64,000 bases of DNA from Pseudoluteimonas sp044226035 (GCA_044226035.1 JBGAHT010000007.1:1-64000), one strand, 5' to 3'; shown: positions 10,984 through 20,921, numbered from the stretch's first letter. The notes: generated by a model from the letters alone, not told the origin. A program made the numbers and translations.

Positions 10984-12876
10984 TCACAGGTCCGCGCCGA
11001 TGTTGAGGCCGATGGTGAACGGCGAGTCCGGATGGTCCAGGCCGTGCGCGATGTCGATGCGCACCGGGCCGACCGGCGAACGCCAGCGCAGGCCGATGCC
11101 GACGCCGGTGTGCATGTCCGGCGTGGCGCCGTCGAACGCGCTGCCGCTGTCGACGAACACCGCCGCGCCCCATGGGCCGTTGAAATAGCGTTCGTACTCG
11201 ACGCTGCCGGTCAGCAGGTTGCGTGCGCCGACCGCGAATTCGTCGCCGGCGGCGTTGCGGATGCGCGGCCCGACCTCGCGCCAGCCGTAGCCGCGGATGC
11301 TGCGGTCGCCGCCCGCGTAGAAACGCAGGCTGGGCGGCATGTCCAGCAGTTCGCCGCTGAAGGTGTGGCCGATTTCGCCGCGCACGATCAGGCGGCTGTC
11401 CGCATCGAATCCGTGGAACCACTGCGCGCCCGCGTCCACCTGCGCGAAGGATCCGCCATCGCCGCCGCCGCCGCGCAGCATCAGCGTGCCGCCGAGGCCG
11501 CGGCGCGGCGCGAGGCGGTTGTCGACGTCGATGTATTCCGCGCGCAGCTCCGGGAACACGAAGCTGGCGTAGCGGTAATTCGGCAGCGTGTCCGGGTCGC
11601 TGTCGTCGAGGACATTCTCTTGAAAATATGCCCAGCGCTCGCGCAGCACGTGCAGCGCGGCGACGAGGTTGAGGTAGTCGTTGTACTGGCCGCTGCGGCT
11701 GGCGACGAACTCGACCCGGCGCGTGTCGAGGAAATCGGTCTGCTCGTCCGCGGCCTGCAGGCTGGCGGTGTACCAGCCGTCCAGCCACGCGAACGCCGGC
11801 ACGCGGTACTGCAGGGTCAGGGTCTTGCGGTCGCGCGCGTAGTCGACTTGCGCCAGCGCCTTGTGCCCGCGCGAGTTCAGGTAGCGCCGTTCCACGCCCA
11901 GGCGCACGCCCGGCCCGCTTTCGGTGCCGTAGCTCAGGCCGGTGGTGTAGATGCTGCGCGGCGCCGGGGTCAGGTCGATCCGCACCGGCACGCGCTTGCC
12001 GTCCGCGTCCTCGGGCTTCGGCGACACCTCGACCAGGCCGAAGTAATCGAGCCCGACCAGCGAACGGCGCAGGCGATCGAGTTCGGCTTCGTCGTAGGCA
12101 TCGCCGGGTTCCCAGCGCACCAGCTTGCGCAGCAGCTTGTCGCGGATCACCTGCTTCGGCGCCTGCGAGAAGGTCGCTTCGCCCAGCGCGTAGCGGTCGC
12201 CGCTGGCCCAGCGCAGGTCGATGTCGGCGGCCTGCTCGGCGCGCGTCACCCGCACTTCGTGCGCGGTGAAATCCGCGTCGAAATACCCGTGCGCGGCCAG
12301 CGCGCGGTTGACCTGCGACTTGCTGGCCTCGTACAGGGCGTGGTCGAGCACCGCGCCGGGTTTCGGCGCGAACGCGGCCAGCGCGGCGCGCACGGTCTTG
12401 TCGCCCGCACCCGCGCCGTTCACGCCGACGTTGAAGCCGCGGATGCGCACCGGTTCGCCCAACTCGACCCGGATCGCGACCGAAAGCGTGCGGTTCGCGC
12501 GTGCGGCGCGTTGCGCTTCGCCCGTGGCCGCGTCCGCCGCGGCGGGCGTCGCGTTCGGCGCCGGCGGTTCGGAGTCCGCGCCTTCCGGCGCGCCGCGGTC
12601 GCTGCGCTGGATCGTGATCGTCGGCGAGTAGTAGCCGAAGGGTTCCAGCGCTTCGCGGGTTTCGGCCTCGGCCTCGCGCAGCAGGTAGACGAGGCGGCGG
12701 CCGGAGACGTCCTTGCCGACCGCGTCGCTGAGCGAGAGCGACACGCGCACGTTCTCGACCATCTTCGGGTCGGAAAGGCCGCCGATGTCGACCTTGGTCA
12801 CGGTAATCGCCCGCGCCGGCAGCACCGCCGCGCAACACAGGAGCAGCAGCGGCAGGCGAAGGGGGGAGGGGCGCAT
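10984..12876 (-). CDS. tamA: Outer-membrane translocation and assembly protein TamA (Omp85 family)
   Basis: 630 residues starting MRPSPLRLPLLLLCC with a signal peptide to about residue 23. POTRA-type repeats follow (for example VTKVDIGGLSDPKMVENVRV and VRIRGFNVGVNG), then a C-terminal Omp85 beta-barrel with FYAGGDRSIRGYGWREVGP, the conserved lid-loop RGY motif, and a terminal strand near GPVRIDIAHGL. It forms the outer-membrane partner of TamB. The frame is open upstream for 178 codons, but only this ATG gives a signal peptide. An operon with tamB is clear (4-bp gap). Confidence 0.92.
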   Translation of the reverse strand: MRPSPLRLPLLLLCCAAVLPARAITVTKVDIGGLSDPKMVENVRVSLSLSDAVGKDVSGRRLVYLLREAEAETREALEPFGYYSPTITIQRSDRGAPEGADSEPPAPNATPAAADAATGEAQRAARANRTLSVAIRVELGEPVRIRGFNVGVNGAGAGDKTVRAALAAFAPKPGAVLDHALYEASKSQVNRALAAHGYFDADFTAHEVRVTRAEQAADIDLRWASGDRYALGEATFSQAPKQVIRDKLLRKLVRWEPGDAYDEAELDRLRRSLVGLDYFGLVEVSPKPEDADGKRVPVRIDLTPAPRSIYTTGLSYGTESGPGVRLGVERRYLNSRGHKALAQVDYARDRKTLTLQYRVPAFAWLDGWYTASLQAADEQTDFLDTRRVEFVASRSGQYNDYLNLVAALHVLRERWAYFQENVLDDSDPDTLPNYRYASFVFPELRAEYIDVDNRLAPRRGLGGTLMLRGGGGDGGSFAQVDAGAQWFHGFDADSRLIVRGEIGHTFSGELLDMPPSLRFYAGGDRSIRGYGWREVGPRIRNAAGDEFAVGARNLLTGSVEYERYFNGPWGAAVFVDSGSAFDGATPDMHTGVGIGLRWRSPVGPVRIDIAHGLDHPDSPFTIGLNIGADL

Positions 12877-12929
12877 CGGCGCAGGATAGCCGCCGCGCGT
12901 CAACGCGCGATTAACCTGCACGCAGGCGC

Positions 12930-13346
12930 TCAGCGCGGCAGCGATTCCGCCGGCAGCGTCCGCGGCACGCCGGTGGCGTCCAGGCCCAGGACCCGCGCGA
13001 GGTTCTCCCAACCGGCGGGCGTCCGCACATAGACGTAGGCGAGGTCGATGCCGGCGCCGTTGAGTTCGATTTCCCAGTAGGTATGGCCGCTGCCGTCGTC
13101 GTACGGACGCGCGCTGCCGGCGCCGTCCCACACCCGGGCGATGCCCAGGTCGCGGACTTCGATCGCGGTCGCGCGCGCGTCGCCGCAGGGCGCGCAGAAC
13201 GCCTGCACCGTGCGCGGCGCATGGTCGAGGGCGTCGAGCGCGGCCACGGCCTGTTGCAGGTCGAGGTAGGCGAACTGGTCGGCGCTGGCGGCGGCGGGCA
13301 TGAGCGCGAGCAGCGTGGCGAACGCGATGGCAAGGCGATTGGGCAT
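12930..13346 (-). CDS. Small secreted protein of unknown function
   Basis: 138 residues starting MPNRLAIAFATLLALM, with a signal peptide cleaved after AAASA. The mature part has one close Cys pair (AFCAPCGDA) that could form a disulfide or bind metal, an aromatic-rich YWEIELNGAG segment, and no recognised domain. It lies 53 bp upstream of tamA on the same strand and may share its transcript. An ATG six codons earlier is possible. Neither start has a clear ribosome-binding site, and the signal peptide favours the one given. Confidence 0.6.
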   Translation of the reverse strand: MPNRLAIAFATLLALMPAAASADQFAYLDLQQAVAALDALDHAPRTVQAFCAPCGDARATAIEVRDLGIARVWDGAGSARPYDDGSGHTYWEIELNGAGIDLAYVYVRTPAGWENLARVLGLDATGVPRTLPAESLPR

Positions 13347-13370
13347 CGGCGGAGGATAGTGCATTGCATT

Positions 13371-13500
13371 GAGCCCCTCTCCCGCCCTTCGGGCACCCTC
13401 TCCCACGCAAGCGGGGAGAGGGAAAAGCAGCGCATCGTGCTCTTGATGTTCCCTCTCCCCTTCGAGGGAGAGGGTAGCGCGCAGCGCCGGGATAGGGGTC
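13371..13500 (+). repeat. Dispersed CCCTCTCCC palindromic repeat cluster
   Basis: Two neighbouring modules (about 13374-13422 and 13450-13474) in which CCCTCTCC-type tracts are followed by their reverse complement GGGAGAGGG. The block fills the space between glyS and the small secreted gene. The same family occurs at about 15695, 16752, 33883, 53504, 53677 and 63215. Confidence 0.75.
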
Positions 13501-15673
13501 AAGCCGACAGGTGCTCGATCGCGGCGACGCTGCCGAGGCGATCGGACAGGCGCTTGAGCAGGGCGAGGCGGTTGCGGCGCAGCGCGGGGTCGTCCACGTT
13601 CACCATCACCTGGTCGAAGAAGGCATCGACCTGCGGCCGCAGGCGCGCGAGATGCGCGAGCGCATCGACGTAGTCGCCGTGCGCCAGCGCGTGGCCGGTT
13701 TCGGCGTAGACCGCTTCCACCGCCTCGGCCAGCGCGAGCTCCGCCGGTTCGCGCAGCAGCGCTTCGTCCTCGATGTGCGGGATCTCGTCGGTGGCCTTCT
13801 TCAGGATGTTGCCGATGCGCTTGTTGGCCGCGGCCAGCGCGGCGGCTTCGGGCAGTTGCGCGAAGGTGCCGATGGCGTCGATGCGGCGGTCGAAGTCGTA
13901 CAGCGATTTCGGCTTCAGCTCGGCGACGGCAGTGAAGTGCGAGGCGGGAACGCCCTTGTCGGCGTAGTAGCCACGCAGGCGGTCGAGGATGAAGTCGTAG
14001 AGGTCTGCAACAACTGCATGCGGTTGCTCGGGAATGATGGTCAGTGATGCAGATTTCGCGTCGATTCCTTCGGCATCCAGCTTCCGAAGGCGGTCAACTG
14101 CCTTTGCAGCACTCATGCCCTCGGTCGACTGTCGGATCTGCATACAAGCTTCGAACAAAAGATCCGGCAAGCCGATGCTGTATCCGCTCTCGATGATCGT
14201 CCGCGCCAAACCCAGCGCATTGCGTCGCAGCGCGAACGGATCCTTGTTGCCGGTCGGCTTGAGCCCGGCGGCGAACCCGCCCGCAAGCGTGTCCAACCGT
14301 TCGGCGATCGCGAGCACCTTGCCGAGCGGGGAGAGCGCGATGTCGTCGCCGGCGAAACGCGGCTGGTAGGCCTCGTCGATGGCGAGCGCGACCTCGGCCG
14401 CCTCGCCCGCGGCCCTGGCGTAATAGCGGCCGGCGATGCCCTGCAGTTCCGGGAATTCGTTGACCATGCGGCTTTGCAGGTCGTTCTTCGCCAGCAGCGC
14501 GGCGCGGCGCGCCAGTTGCGGATCGACGTCCGCCTGCGGTGCGATCGCCTCGGCCAGCGCGGCCACGCGTTCGGCCTTGTCGGCGACCGTGCCGAGTTTC
14601 GCCTGGTAGGTGACGTTCGCGAGGCCCGCGCCCATCGCGGCGAGGCCCTGCTTCAGGTCCTCGTCGAAGAAGAACTTGGCGTCGGCGAAACGCGGGCGGA
14701 TCACGCGTTCGTAGCCCTTGCGGATCTCCGACGGATCCTTCGGCTCGATGTTGGCGATGCCGATGAAGTGTTCGGTCAGCCTGCCGCCGGCGTCGAGCAC
14801 GGGGAAGAACTTCTGGTTGGTCTCCATCGTCGCGACCAGCGCTTCCTGCGGCACCGCGAGGAACTCGCGTTCGAACGCGCAGGCCACCGCCGCCGGCCAT
14901 TCGTTGAGGCAGTTCACCTGCTCGAGGTTGTCGGCGTCGATGCGGGCGGTGCCGCCGGCGGCCTTCGCCGCGGCGTGGACCTCGCGTTCGATGCGCGCGC
15001 GGCGCTCGTCGGCGTCGACCAGCACGTGGGCGCCGCGCAAGGCGTCGACGTAGTCGCCCGGAGTGCCGATCCACACCGGCTTGTCGTGCAGGAAGCGGTG
15101 GCCGCGGCTCATGCGGTCGGCGCGCACGCCGAACGATTCGGTTTCGACCACGTCCTCGCCGAGCAGCAGCACCAGCCAGTGCACCGGGCGCGCGAAGGCG
15201 TAATCGTGGTCGCCCCAGCGCATCGGCTTGGGAATCGGCATCGCGGCGATGGCTTCGCGCAACACCTCCGGCAGCAGGTCGCGGGTGCGCGCGCCGGATT
15301 TGGTCGCGCGATGCACGAAGCGCTCGCCCTTGGCGTCGGTGAGCTTGTCGAGCCGCGTCCATTCGACGCCGGCCTTGGCGGCGAAGCCTTCCAGCGCCTT
15401 GGTCGGCTTGCCGTCGGCATCGAGCGCGATGTTCAGGTAGGGGCCGAGCACTTCCGAGGCCTGTTCGGGCTGTTCGACCGCCACGCCCGGCAGCAGCACC
15501 GCGAGCCGGCGCGGCGAGTACAAGGGCTTCGCGGCGCCGCGTTCGACCGCGATGCCGCGCTTCTCCAGCGCCGCGAGCACGCCGTCGAACAAGGCCTGCG
15601 CCAGGCCGGGCAGGGCCTTGACCGGGAGTTCCTCGGTGCCGAGTTCGATCAGCAAGGGTTGCATTGCGGTCAT
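13499..15673 (-). CDS. glyS: Glycyl-tRNA synthetase beta subunit
   Basis: 724 residues, near the usual 690-720. It starts MTAMQPLLIELGTEELPVKAL, the hallmark N-terminus of GlyS, and contains the conserved FGVRADRMSRGHRF and NQKFFPVLDAGG regions plus a C-terminal DALR-type helical tail. With GlyQ it forms the alpha2beta2 enzyme that charges tRNA-Gly in the cytoplasm; the beta subunit carries tRNA binding and is needed for activity. It lies 100 bp downstream of glyQ on the same strand, the usual order, with a palindromic repeat in the gap. Its stop codon abuts another copy of that repeat family. Confidence 0.96.
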   Translation of the reverse strand: MTAMQPLLIELGTEELPVKALPGLAQALFDGVLAALEKRGIAVERGAAKPLYSPRRLAVLLPGVAVEQPEQASEVLGPYLNIALDADGKPTKALEGFAAKAGVEWTRLDKLTDAKGERFVHRATKSGARTRDLLPEVLREAIAAMPIPKPMRWGDHDYAFARPVHWLVLLLGEDVVETESFGVRADRMSRGHRFLHDKPVWIGTPGDYVDALRGAHVLVDADERRARIEREVHAAAKAAGGTARIDADNLEQVNCLNEWPAAVACAFEREFLAVPQEALVATMETNQKFFPVLDAGGRLTEHFIGIANIEPKDPSEIRKGYERVIRPRFADAKFFFDEDLKQGLAAMGAGLANVTYQAKLGTVADKAERVAALAEAIAPQADVDPQLARRAALLAKNDLQSRMVNEFPELQGIAGRYYARAAGEAAEVALAIDEAYQPRFAGDDIALSPLGKVLAIAERLDTLAGGFAAGLKPTGNKDPFALRRNALGLARTIIESGYSIGLPDLLFEACMQIRQSTEGMSAAKAVDRLRKLDAEGIDAKSASLTIIPEQPHAVVADLYDFILDRLRGYYADKGVPASHFTAVAELKPKSLYDFDRRIDAIGTFAQLPEAAALAAANKRIGNILKKATDEIPHIEDEALLREPAELALAEAVEAVYAETGHALAHGDYVDALAHLARLRPQVDAFFDQVMVNVDDPALRRNRLALLKRLSDRLGSVAAIEHLSA

Positions 15674-15773
15674 GCGGAGAGCCTTTGCGTTTTTCCTTCT
15701 CCCTTCGGGAGAAGGTGCCCGGAGGGCGGATGAGGGTACGAGGCGCGGGTGAACTGAATCGTTTGCCGAACCC

Positions 15774-16706
<933 letters not shown>

Positions 16707-16733
16707 GGCGAGGCCGGGAAATGCAGTTTCGCT

Positions 16734-16739
16734 AGTATA
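16734..16739 (-). promoter_or_regulatory. Possible -10 element of glyQ
   Basis: On the minus strand TATACT lies 28 bases before the glyQ ATG, in an otherwise very GC-rich context. No convincing -35 box lies 17 bases further upstream, where a repeat begins. Confidence 0.3.
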
Positions 16740-16751
16740 AGTGGCGCCACT

Positions 16752-16858
16752 CTTCTCCCTCCCTTTCGCGGCAGCGAAGGGGAGGGCCGGGGAGGGGTGA
16801 TTTTCCGACAACCAACCTCCCAACCTCCTCCTTGCGCTGCGCGCAAAAGGGGAGAAGC
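16752..16858 (+). repeat. Dispersed palindromic repeat between glyQ and the amidotransferase
   Basis: CTCCCTCCCTTTCGC, then GCGAAGGGGAGGG and GGGGAGGGGTG form a long imperfect hairpin. A second arm (CTCCTTGCGCTGCGCGCAAAAGGGGAG) follows. It is closely similar to 53504-53552. Confidence 0.7.
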
Positions 16859-16867
16859 ACAAGGCCG

Positions 16868-17587
16868 ATGCGACAGCCGTTCCTGATCCTCGAAACCGGG
16901 CGCCCGATCGCCTCGATGCGCCGGCACGGCGGGTTCCCGCACTGGATCCGCGTCGCCGCCGGGCTCGAACGCGACGACGCGGTGGTGGTGAACGTCGAGG
17001 ACGGCGAACCGCTGCCTTCGCGCGAAGGCTTCGCCGGCGCCATCGTCACCGGCTCCGGGGCGATGGTCACCGACCGCGCCGACTGGAGCGAGCGCAGCGC
17101 GCAGTGGTTGCGCGAGGCCGCGCACGCGGGCATGCCGCTGCTGGGCATCTGCTACGGCCACCAGCTGCTCGCGCACGCGCTGGGCGGGGACGTGGGCTAC
17201 CACCCGGACGGGCGCGAGATGGGCACGGTCGAGATCGACCTGCATCCGCCGGCCGCGGACGATCCGCTGTTCGCCGGCCTGCCGCAGCGCTTCCCGGCGC
17301 AGGCCACGCACCTGCAGAGCGTGCTGCGCCCGCCCGCCGGCGCGACCGTGCTCGCGCGTTCGCTGCACGACGCCTGCCATGCCTTCCGCTGGGGCGAACG
17401 CGCCTGGGGCCTGCAGTTCCACCCCGAGTTCAGCGCCACCCACATGCGCGGCTACATTGACGCGCGCGGCGAGGCCTTGCGCGAGGAAGGCCGTTGCCCG
17501 AAGCGGCTATCGCGTACCATTTCCGCGACGCCGCATGCGCGGCGCGTGCTGCGGCGCTTCGTGCGCCATGCGCGGCGGGGAATCTGA
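16868..17587 (+). CDS. Class I glutamine amidotransferase (GuaA-N-like)
   Basis: 239 residues with a complete class I GATase triad: nucleophile Cys95 in GICYGHQL, and His185 and Glu187 in FHPEF. The TGSGAMV oxyanion-side motif is at 61-67. The family includes stand-alone GMP-synthase-like amidotransferases acting in the cytoplasm on unknown acceptors; the real substrate cannot be read from sequence. The start at MRQPFLILETG is chosen because the residues before it are translated repeat. It is followed 27 bp later by the membrane-protein pair on the same strand. Confidence 0.85.
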   Translation: MRQPFLILETGRPIASMRRHGGFPHWIRVAAGLERDDAVVVNVEDGEPLPSREGFAGAIVTGSGAMVTDRADWSERSAQWLREAAHAGMPLLGICYGHQLLAHALGGDVGYHPDGREMGTVEIDLHPPAADDPLFAGLPQRFPAQATHLQSVLRPPAGATVLARSLHDACHAFRWGERAWGLQFHPEFSATHMRGYIDARGEALREEGRCPKRLSRTISATPHARRVLRRFVRHARRGI

Positions 17588-17614
17588 ATCCGGATCCGAC
17601 AGGGGAAGCAGGGA

Positions 17615-18523
17615 ATGACGACGCGAGCGGTGGGACCCGGCAAGGGCTGGAGCTGGCTGGTGCGCGCGGCGAACCTCGGCAGCCAGAACGCGAAGGCGCT
17701 GTTCGGCGCCGCCGCCTGGCTGATGGCGATCGCGCTGGTGCCGACCGCGGTGCAGGTGATCCTGCAGAAGACCATGCCCGAATCGCCCGCGCTGATGGGC
17801 GCGGTGATGGCGTTCACCCTGTTGTACTCCGCGATCGCGATGCCGCCGGCGACGGCCGGCCTGCTGCGCGTGATCCACGCGGTGGAAACCGGCGTGCCGG
17901 TCCGCGCTGCCGCGATCTTCGATGGCTATCGGCAGAACCCCGGGCGGGTGATCGGCCTGTCCCTCGTGCTGCTGGTGCTCGCGATCCTCGTGCTGGGCGG
18001 CGCGCTGGCCCTGTTCGGCGGCCACTTCCTGCAGGGACTGGAGGAATTCGTGGTCGCGGCGCAAACCGCGACCGCGTCCGGGGGGACGCCGCAATTGCCG
18101 CCGTTGCCGGACGGCATCGGCACCCTGGTCGGGCTGCTGGTGATCTTCGGCCTGTTCTTCAACGGCGTGTATGCATTGAGCTTCGGCCAGGCCGCGCTCG
18201 GCGGGCGCGGGATCGGCGAGGCGATCGGCGACGGCATCGCCGGCACGTTCAAGAACGTCCTGCCGTTGCTGGTGATGCTGGTCGTGGTGCTGGTCGCCGG
18301 CGTGGTGGCGATGGTCGCGGTGGGGCTGGTGATGGCCTTGCTGGCCGCGATCGGCAGCCTGGTCCATCCCGCCGTCGCGATGCTGCTGGTCGCGCCCGTC
18401 TACCTCGCGCTACTGGTCGCGATTTACGTCATCGCGTTCGGCGTCATGTACTACATGTGGCGCGACATCTGCGGCGACGCGGCCCCGGTGCCCGCGGGTT
18501 CGGCCGACCAGTTGCAGGCCTGA
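17615..18523 (+). CDS. BPSS1780-type multi-pass membrane protein, copy 1
   Basis: 302 residues with about six hydrophobic segments and the family pattern GWSWLVRAANL near the start, then RVIHAVETG and an amphipathic region followed by long hydrophobic pairs. It ends MWRDICGDAAPVPAGSADQLQA. Function in this family is unknown; it resides in the inner membrane. It is the first of two tandem paralogs (33 bp apart). The last 80 bases including the stop are identical to those of copy 2. Base composition is high-GC like the neighbours. Confidence 0.75.
   Translation: MTTRAVGPGKGWSWLVRAANLGSQNAKALFGAAAWLMAIALVPTAVQVILQKTMPESPALMGAVMAFTLLYSAIAMPPATAGLLRVIHAVETGVPVRAAAIFDGYRQNPGRVIGLSLVLLVLAILVLGGALALFGGHFLQGLEEFVVAAQTATASGGTPQLPPLPDGIGTLVGLLVIFGLFFNGVYALSFGQAALGGRGIGEAIGDGIAGTFKNVLPLLVMLVVVLVAGVVAMVAVGLVMALLAAIGSLVHPAVAMLLVAPVYLALLVAIYVIAFGVMYYMWRDICGDAAPVPAGSADQLQA
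18444..18523 (+). repeat. 80-bp identical repeat, copy 1 (gene 3' end)
   Basis: Identical base for base to 19380-19459. Both copies end exactly at the stop codon of their gene, and sequence on either side differs. Confidence 0.9.
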
Positions 18524-18556
18524 GCGAACGAAGGATCGTTACAGGGGAGGTGGAAG

Positions 18557-19459
18557 ATGGGAACGCGCACACTGGGTCCGGGCGCCGGTATCGGCTGGCT
18601 GAAGAATGCGCTCAACCTCGGTCGCGACAACCCGGGGGCCATCTTCGGCGGGGCGGCACTGATGATTCTGGTGCTCTTCGCGATGCTTTTGCCGCTCATC
18701 CTCATGATGGTCCCGATGGCAAGGACGAACCCGGATCCGCGCGTGTTGTTCGGAGCAATGTTCGCAATCGGATTGCCGATGATGATGGTTTTTGCGGTGA
18801 TGGTCGTCGGGTTCCTGCGCTTGATCGACGCGGTCGAAACAGGACGGCAAGTCACCGCGACCCACATCTTCGCCGCGTTCCGCGATTGGCCCACGGCGCT
18901 GCGCGCAATTGGCTTCATGCTCCTTTTGTTTGTTATACAGAACGCCTTGTTGATGGCCTTGGTCACTGTGTTCGCGCCGGACTTCGGTGCTTGGTATCTG
19001 CATAACCTGCAAGCGTCATTGTCCGGTCACCAGCAACCGGTCCCCGCCGGGTTCGGACGCGGCTTCGCGATTATGCTTGTGGTGAACCTGCTCGTCTTTG
19101 CAATGAAGGCCGTCGGCCTGGGGCAGGTCGCATTGCGCGGCGCCGGCGTGATCAATGCCCTCAAGGATGCCGTGTCCGGTGCGATCAAGAACGTGTTGCC
19201 GATGCTGGTTTTCGTGCTGGTCGCGATCGGGGCGTGCCTGGGCGTGATCCTTGTGCTGGGCTTGCTGGTGGGCCTTCTGGCGCTGCTCGGCAAAGCGATT
19301 GGCATTTGGATCTTGATCCTGACGATTATCCCCCTGTATCTGGGTCTCTTGTTGGCCATGATCGTGATCATGTACGGCATCATGTACTACATGTGGCGCG
19401 ACATCTGCGGCGACGCGGCCCCGGTGCCCGCGGGTTCGGCCGACCAGTTGCAGGCCTGA
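18557..19459 (+). CDS. BPSS1780-type multi-pass membrane protein, copy 2
   Basis: 300 residues, paralog of the preceding gene (GIGWLKNALNLGRDN near the start, then RLIDAVETGRQV) with about six hydrophobic segments. A GGGGAGG ribosome-binding site precedes the ATG. Much of the body uses more AT-rich codons (for example around 18915-18960 and 19065-19130) than copy 1. The last 80 bases are identical to copy 1 and high in GC. This suggests an older divergent paralog, or an acquired one, whose end was overwritten by gene conversion. Function is unknown. Confidence 0.75.
   Translation: MGTRTLGPGAGIGWLKNALNLGRDNPGAIFGGAALMILVLFAMLLPLILMMVPMARTNPDPRVLFGAMFAIGLPMMMVFAVMVVGFLRLIDAVETGRQVTATHIFAAFRDWPTALRAIGFMLLLFVIQNALLMALVTVFAPDFGAWYLHNLQASLSGHQQPVPAGFGRGFAIMLVVNLLVFAMKAVGLGQVALRGAGVINALKDAVSGAIKNVLPMLVFVLVAIGACLGVILVLGLLVGLLALLGKAIGIWILILTIIPLYLGLLLAMIVIMYGIMYYMWRDICGDAAPVPAGSADQLQA
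19380..19459 (+). repeat. 80-bp identical repeat, copy 2 (gene 3' end)
   Basis: The partner of 18444-18523, with no mismatch over 80 bases. The upstream parts of the two genes are clearly diverged. Confidence 0.9.
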
Positions 19460-19476
19460 TTCCCGACTCGCTTCGA

Positions 19477-20175
19477 TCAGCCGATCGAAGCGAGCAGCGT
19501 GAGGTAGCGCGCGCAACCCCAGGCCAGCGCGGCGAGCCCGGCCAGCAGCTGCAGCCACAGCCACAGTTTCGCCGCCAGCGGCATGCGCGGCGCGTCGTCG
19601 GCGCGCAGCACGCGGGTGCCGGCGATGAGATCGTGCAGCGCGCGGTGCTGCGGCGGCAGCGCCGCCAGCAGGTGGCCGAGGTTGAGCGTGATCCACGAAG
19701 CCACGCCCGCGAGCTGCCGCGCGAACGCGCGCGCGGTGCCGGGCCGATTCCCGTCGATGTCGGTGGCGATCAGGCCGAAGGCGCGCTTGCCGGGCGAACC
19801 CTGCCAGCGCGAGGCTTCGCCCAGGCCGTGCCAGAGCAGGGCGATGCCGGCGCAGGCCAGCGCGAACGGCAGCGTCGCCCGTTCGAGGCCGTCCTGCACC
19901 GCTTGCGCGGCCGCCCGCAGCGCGGGGTCCTGCATCAGCGCCTGCGCGAGCGAATGCAGGTCGCGCCCGGACAGCAGCGCATCCGACATCGCCTGCGACG
20001 CGCGCCCGAACAACTGCCGCCAGCCGGCGAGCGTGGCGTCGATGCCGGCGTGCACCTGCGCGCGGGTGGCGAACCAGGCGAGCGCGGCGATGGCGACGAA
20101 ATCCAGCGACCACGCCGCGTAGCGATGCCAGAACCCGCCGGGCACGCGCGAGGCGGTGGGCGCGCCCGCGTTCAC
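19477..20175 (-). CDS. RDD-family membrane protein
   Basis: 232 residues with the RDD-domain opening GGFWHRYAAWSLDFVAI, the second conserved part QGSPGKRAFGLIATDIDG, and at least three transmembrane stretches. The role of the domain is unclear; some members have been linked to ion transport. The GTG start at 20175 overlaps the tatC stop by four bases (GTGA), so it is translationally coupled to the tat operon. It converges with the membrane-protein pair (17 bp between stops). Confidence 0.75.
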   Translation of the reverse strand: MNAGAPTASRVPGGFWHRYAAWSLDFVAIAALAWFATRAQVHAGIDATLAGWRQLFGRASQAMSDALLSGRDLHSLAQALMQDPALRAAAQAVQDGLERATLPFALACAGIALLWHGLGEASRWQGSPGKRAFGLIATDIDGNRPGTARAFARQLAGVASWITLNLGHLLAALPPQHRALHDLIAGTRVLRADDAPRMPLAAKLWLWLQLLAGLAALAWGCARYLTLLASIG

Positions 20176-20921
20176 GTGGCTGCGGGCCTGGGCGCGATCA
20201 TGCGCGCGGCGAGGATGCCCAGTTCGTACAAGGCGATCATCGGCAGCGCCAGCAGCAGCTGCGACACCACGTCCGGCGGGGTCAGCACCGCGGCGACGAC
20301 GAAGATGCCGACGATCGCGTAGCCGCGCCATTCGCGCAGCTGCGCCGGCGTGACCCAGCCGAGCAGCACCAGGATCACCAGCGCCACCGGCAGCTCGAAC
20401 GAGACGCCGAAGGCGAGGAAGATCACCAGCACGAAATCGAGGTAGGCGCTGATGTCGGTCATCATCGCCACGCCCGCCGGCGTCACCCTGTTGAGGAAGG
20501 TGAACACCGCCGGCAGCACGATGAAGTAGGCGAACGCGCAGCCGGCGTAGAACAGCGCCAGCGCGGAGGCGAGCAGCGGCAGCGCGAGGCGCCGCTCGCG
20601 CCGGTACAGGCCCGGCGCGACGAAGGCCCACAGCTGGTACAGCAGCCACGGCATCGAACCGACCAGGGCGACGCAGAACGCCAGCTTCAGCGGCGCGAAG
20701 AACGGCGAGGCGACCTGGGTCGCGATCAGGCGCCCGCCCGCGGGCAGCTTGTCCAGCAGCGGTTGCGCCAGCCACGCGTACAGCCGGTTGGCGAACGGCA
20801 GCAGCACGAGCAGCAACAACAGCAAGCCGCCGATCGCGCGCAGCAGGCGCGAACGCAGTTCGATCAGGTGCGCGACCAGGCGCGAACCGGTGTCCTCGGC
20901 GTCAGTCGCGTCGTTCGCCAT
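20172..20921 (-). CDS. tatC: Sec-independent protein translocase TatC
   Basis: 249 residues with six membrane helices and the family signatures LVAHLIELRSRLLRAI (N-terminus), FVAPGLYRRERR, and FGVSFELPVALVIL. The TatBC complex binds twin-arginine signal peptides in the inner membrane. Its ATG at 20921 lies inside the tatB end (20-bp overlap). An in-frame start 21 codons earlier would only add translated tatB sequence. Confidence 0.94.
   Translation of the reverse strand: MANDATDAEDTGSRLVAHLIELRSRLLRAIGGLLLLLLVLLPFANRLYAWLAQPLLDKLPAGGRLIATQVASPFFAPLKLAFCVALVGSMPWLLYQLWAFVAPGLYRRERRLALPLLASALALFYAGCAFAYFIVLPAVFTFLNRVTPAGVAMMTDISAYLDFVLVIFLAFGVSFELPVALVILVLLGWVTPAQLREWRGYAIVGIFVVAAVLTPPDVVSQLLLALPMIALYELGILAARMIAPRPAAT

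Noticed and set aside
6492..11006. A 1504-codon open frame on the plus strand
   Set aside because: It is antisense to tamB and the secreted-protein gene, and its translation is low-complexity Arg/Ala/Gln-rich. High GC produces such shadows.
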